NCBI RefSeq assembly: GCF_034424805.1
Contig: NZ_JAXOUF010000026.1
Coordinates: 1 to 64,000 of the forward strand
Length of the DNA: 64,000 nt
From: Labrys sedimenti
Lineage (GTDB): Bacteria; Pseudomonadota; Alphaproteobacteria; Rhizobiales; Labraceae
Direction: 5' to 3'
Shown: positions 61,205 through 64,000 of the stretch, piece by piece
How the letters are laid out: each line of letters starts with the position of its first letter
How positions within the stretch are numbered: position 1 is the first letter of the stretch
Notes under the pieces: generated by a model
What the model saw: the letters and a program-made list of their open reading frames with translations, nothing else
Told to the model about the DNA's origin: nothing
Databases searched by the model: none
Program-made: the position numbers and the translations under genes

Positions 61205-62644
61205 TCAGTTGCCCTCGTCGTACAGCGTGGTGGTCGTCTCGACGCCTTCCTCATGCAGGCCCGCACGGACGACCGCAGCGGCCGCAAGCTCCCGTGCCTT
61301 GCACCGGATTGCGGCTTCGTCGACGCCCTGGACCTTGCCGTCGGCATAAACCGCCCTGCCGTCGACCCATGTCTGGCTGATCGATGCGGTCGATGCCGAG
61401 AATACCAGCGCCTGCAACGGATCATGGAAGGGTGTCCACTCGACATGATCGAGGTCGAACAGGATGAAGTCGGCCTTCTTGCCGACTTCCAGCGAGCCGA
61501 TCTCGTCGTCCCACATCAAGGCCCGCGCTCCCTCGATGGTCGCGGCGCGCAGTGCCTGGCGAGCGGTGAAGATGTCGGGCTTGAGACGAGCATCCTTGAA
61601 CATGCCGGCGACGACCAGCATCTGGCGCATCAGGTTCATATTGCCGGCTGCCGAAACACCATCCGTGCCAAGCCCGACCTTGACGCCGGCCTTGACCATT
61701 TCGGGATATTTGCCGATTGCGGTCGCGCCCTTGCCCAGTTTGAAGGAAGAGCATGGGCAGAATGCCACGCTGGCACCGCGTTCGGCCAGGAGGCGGACTT
61801 CCTCGTCCGAAACCGCGGCACCGTGGGCAATCACCAGATTGCTACGGATCCCTCCGGCGCGGTCGATGCGCGTGATCGGCCAGCAGCCATATTTGCTCTC
61901 GCAAACCTTGGCCTCTTCGATCGAGGTCGCCAAATGATAGGTGGTGCCGACACCAAGCCTTTCGGCAAGCGCCACGGCGCCGACATGGAGCTCAAGGCTG
62001 CACGGCTCCTTGCCCTCGATATTGACCCAGCAGCGCGCGCGTCCGCCGAGTGTATTGTTGTAGCGCCTGACACAGTCCTCGAGGACGTTCAGCGCCGTGG
62101 CGGCATCCGGGAAGAAATGATGATCGGCCATCTGCTTGGTCCAGCCGCGCGGCAGCTCGGCCGGCGGATTATCCGCGGCGTGGCGCCCGGTGATGCCGCG
62201 AATGCCGGTCTTGTCCATGGCGCGGATGACGATGCCGGGGTCATTTTGGGATCCCATGTCGAGGAAGCAAGTGGTACCGCAGCGCAGCATCTCGGTGATG
62301 CCGAGCAGCGCGCCCCAATATTCGTCCTCCTCGGTGACATGGGCATAGAAGGGCTTGGCCCAATGGAAAACCCAGGCGCGCGTGTTGAGGTTGTCCGGAA
62401 AAACCGCGCGAGACAATGTCTCAGACAGATGTACATGGCTATCGACAAAACCCGGGCACATCCCCAGCATTGCACCGTCGATCACCTTGTCGAAGCTCTT
62501 GCCCTGCTGACGCCTGGCGACATCCGCGGCCGAACCGATATCGGCGACACGGTCGTCCTCGATCACCACGCTGGCGTTGCGCAACACCGTGTCATCGCGG
62601 TCGACGGTGAAGGCAAAGTTCAAATTTTCAATCAATGTCCGCAT
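61205..62644 (-). CDS. Amidohydrolase superfamily deaminase/hydrolase (AtzB/TrzN-like)
   Basis: 479 residues. Subtype III amidohydrolase features: HxH in CPGFVDSHVHLSETL, a histidine in GTTYHLATS, HGAAVSDEEVRLLAERGASVAFCPCSSFKLGKG and the aspartate in VGLGTDGVSAAGN. This group removes amino, chloro or N-alkyl groups from nitrogen heterocycles such as guanine, melamine and cytosine. The gene follows the M24-family gene by 48 bases and precedes the operator at 61104, so it ends a separate, upstream transcription unit. The substrate cannot be deduced. Confidence 0.9.
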   Translation of the reverse strand: MRTLIENLNFAFTVDRDDTVLRNASVVIEDDRVADIGSAADVARRQQGKSFDKVIDGAMLGMCPGFVDSHVHLSETLSRAVFPDNLNTRAWVFHWAKPFYAHVTEEDEYWGALLGITEMLRCGTTCFLDMGSQNDPGIVIRAMDKTGIRGITGRHAADNPPAELPRGWTKQMADHHFFPDAATALNVLEDCVRRYNNTLGGRARCWVNIEGKEPCSLELHVGAVALAERLGVGTTYHLATSIEEAKVCESKYGCWPITRIDRAGGIRSNLVIAHGAAVSDEEVRLLAERGASVAFCPCSSFKLGKGATAIGKYPEMVKAGVKVGLGTDGVSAAGNMNLMRQMLVVAGMFKDARLKPDIFTARQALRAATIEGARALMWDDEIGSLEVGKKADFILFDLDHVEWTPFHDPLQALVFSASTASISQTWVDGRAVYADGKVQGVDEAAIRCKARELAAAAVVRAGLHEEGVETTTTLYDEGN

Positions 62645-62692
62645 TCGGCTTCACCCAGATCCCGGTCCGCACCTTCTCTTCATTGCTTGCGG

Positions 62693-63862
62693 TCAGGCGA
62701 CGGCCCTGACCTTGTCGTGCTTTGCCGTGCCGCAGACGATGAGCTTGTCGGTGTCGGCAACGTCAGACAAAAGCTCCGAGCCCGTCGCGGTAACCAGAAG
62801 CATGTCCTTGTTCTGCATCCCGAACCCATGACCGGTGTCGTAGCAGAGCGGTTCGAAGCCGAGCACCATGTTCTCTTCGAGCGGCGCGTCGCTACCCGGC
62901 TTGCCGAGGATCGGCGTCAGGCCGAGATAGGGATCCTCGTGCAGATGCAGGCCGATGCCATGGCCGACGAAGGAGATCGGCGGCAGATCGAGTTTCGCCA
63001 GCTTGGCGATGAAAGCGTCATAGATCGCGCGGCAGTTCGCGCCCGGCTTCACCTTTGCCATGATCTCATATTTGCATTCGATCAGGTGGGCCCAGATCTT
63101 GTCGGCCATGGGCGGTGCCTGGCCAACGATGGCCGTGCGGCACACGCCGGCCTGGTAGCCGTTGATGACCGAAAAGATCTCGACACGGCAGACATCGCCC
63201 TGCTTGAGAACGCGGTCGGATGGGCCGACATTGGGCAGCACACTGCGCTCACCGGTGGCAACGATCAACAGTTTGAAGTGCTCGGCGCCGAGCGAATAGA
63301 CATTGCGGGTCAGATGTCCGGCGATATCCATCTCCGTATCGCCGGCATCGACCGCTGCGAGCGCATCGGTGATCGCCTGATCGGCGATACGCGACAATCT
63401 ACGCAAGAGTGCAATCTCGTCCGCGGTTTTGATCTGGCGCAGGCGAGCGAGGATGGCCTCGGCCGGCTCGAAGCGAACACCGGGCATGGCGGCAACGAGG
63501 CGGGCGAAATCGCCGGCCGGCAGATAATCCATCTCCAGCCCGATGCGCGCCTTGGCAAGGCCCAGCTCGGCGAGTTGTCCGGCGAGCACCGCCATCGGGT
63601 CGTCTGAAAATTCGGCCCAGATGCGCGAAGCCACCTCGGGCAAGCGACGCTTGATCGTGGAAGCCTCCATATCGACCCCGAAGACGGCAGTGCGGCCATC
63701 GGCGGTGACGATGGCCATAGCGTGGCGGTGCCGGATCAGTGGCTGTGACGGCACCACAAATCCCGCCAGATACGCGAAATTCTCAGGCGAGCACGAGATG
63801 ATGGCATCGAGCCCATGCTCCGCCATTGCCTTGACCTGCTTTGCAACGATTTCTGCCCGCAT
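62693..63862 (-). CDS. Creatinase-like M24 (pita-bread) protein with altered metal site
   Basis: 389 residues. An N-terminal creatinase domain (ISCSPENFAYLAGF) precedes the pita-bread domain from about 150. Of the five metal ligands of aminopeptidase P, the first aspartate is E228 (CRVEIFSV), the second is replaced by Gly/Ala (QAGVCRT, 237-243), H301 (VGHGIGLHLHED) and E337 (GFEPL) remain, and the last glutamate is K352 (NKDMLLVT). Metal-independent hydrolysis, as in creatinase, which cuts creatine to sarcosine and urea, is therefore likely. It stands next to hydantoin- and guanidine-type hydrolases, which fits a guanidino compound. Confidence 0.8.
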   Translation of the reverse strand: MRAEIVAKQVKAMAEHGLDAIISCSPENFAYLAGFVVPSQPLIRHRHAMAIVTADGRTAVFGVDMEASTIKRRLPEVASRIWAEFSDDPMAVLAGQLAELGLAKARIGLEMDYLPAGDFARLVAAMPGVRFEPAEAILARLRQIKTADEIALLRRLSRIADQAITDALAAVDAGDTEMDIAGHLTRNVYSLGAEHFKLLIVATGERSVLPNVGPSDRVLKQGDVCRVEIFSVINGYQAGVCRTAIVGQAPPMADKIWAHLIECKYEIMAKVKPGANCRAIYDAFIAKLAKLDLPPISFVGHGIGLHLHEDPYLGLTPILGKPGSDAPLEENMVLGFEPLCYDTGHGFGMQNKDMLLVTATGSELLSDVADTDKLIVCGTAKHDKVRAVA

Positions 63863-63896
63863 GATTGTTCCTCTCTCCGCGGCTGGATATGCGCTC

Positions 63897-64000
63897 TCAG
63901 TTCCGGACGCGGTATTTCTCGATTTTCGACATATCGACCTCGATGCCCATGCCGGGGCCGGAGGGCACGACGATCGCGCCCTCGACCAGTTGCATCGGCT
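63897..64000 (-). CDS. Enolase-superfamily protein, C-terminal end (partial)
   Basis: Only the last 34 codons lie in the window, ending at TGA 63899-63897. The tail reads PMQLVEGAIVVPSGPGMGIEVDMSKIEKYRV, which is the usual end of mandelate racemase/muconate lactonising enzymes (GPGLG.E.D). It is 34 bases upstream of the creatinase-like gene in the same direction, so it is probably part of the same operon. Catalytic residues are outside the window. Confidence 0.75.
   Translation of the reverse strand, partial: PMQLVEGAIVVPSGPGMGIEVDMSKIEKYRVRN

Noticed and set aside
61133..63607. 824-codon plus-strand frame opposite the amidohydrolase and creatinase-like genes
   Set aside because: It is the complement of two well-supported genes. 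The product has no family motifs and an odd His/Asp/Arg-rich composition typical of GC-rich antisense frames.

Overview
The window looks like a piece of an alphaproteobacterial, most likely Rhizobiales, chromosome or megaplasmid. Supporting signs are the GC-rich coding sequence with strong third-position GC, a MucR/Ros-type regulator, a DUF982 protein, many ABC importers for amino acids and betaines, and large catabolic clusters with local LysR/IclR/GntR/TetR regulators. I do not name a genus. No rRNA, tRNA or CRISPR was found.

Layout. 1-2731: the end of an SDR gene, an ALDH3-type aldehyde dehydrogenase and an LtrA-like membrane protein. 2732-11218: a loose region with a secreted Gly/Thr-repeat protein, a DUF982 protein, a sensor histidine kinase whose first membrane helix is split by a frameshift, a GMC oxidoreductase and mucR. 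11219-17976: a six-gene signalling block in which a GGDEF-EAL protein precedes a translationally coupled partner-switching set: a GHKL-like protein, a STAS-like/methyltransferase fusion, a Cache-HAMP-SpoIIE phosphatase, a second GHKL-like protein and a STAS protein. 17977-20952: a graveyard of gene and IS fragments. 20953-25846: an RND pump with a divergent TetR regulator and a perfect 15-bp inverted-repeat operator.

26338-38892: a betaine or amine-acid utilisation locus. It has an enolase-superfamily racemase/dehydratase, a non-pyrrolysine MttB-family methyltransferase, LysR, an FAD amine oxidase, an aldehyde dehydrogenase, a DapA-family lyase, a ProVWX-type betaine importer and two SDRs. 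39794-49539: a five-gene amino-acid ABC importer/IclR operon diverging from an aminotransferase, a fused DhaK-DhaL kinase, a second DapA-family lyase and an MHS-type MFS transporter. Two TTCCG-N5-CGGAA palindromes lie in the divergent promoter region.

50531-64000 (all minus strand): the most unusual part. It carries an NMT1-type importer, CobW GTPase, RidA, GntR regulator, an isochorismatase-VOC fusion, a 4-OT-like tautomerase, a degenerate PhyH-like protein, a hydantoinase, a DpsA-like protein, an opine dehydrogenase, an amidohydrolase, a creatinase-like M24 protein and the end of an enolase-family gene. Four successive junctions overlap, and related TGATCA-core operators sit before three transcription units. 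Two of them lie inside promoters with TTGACA -35 boxes. I read this as one GntR-controlled regulon for uptake and breakdown of an unidentified nitrogen-rich, opine-, hydantoin- or creatine-like compound.
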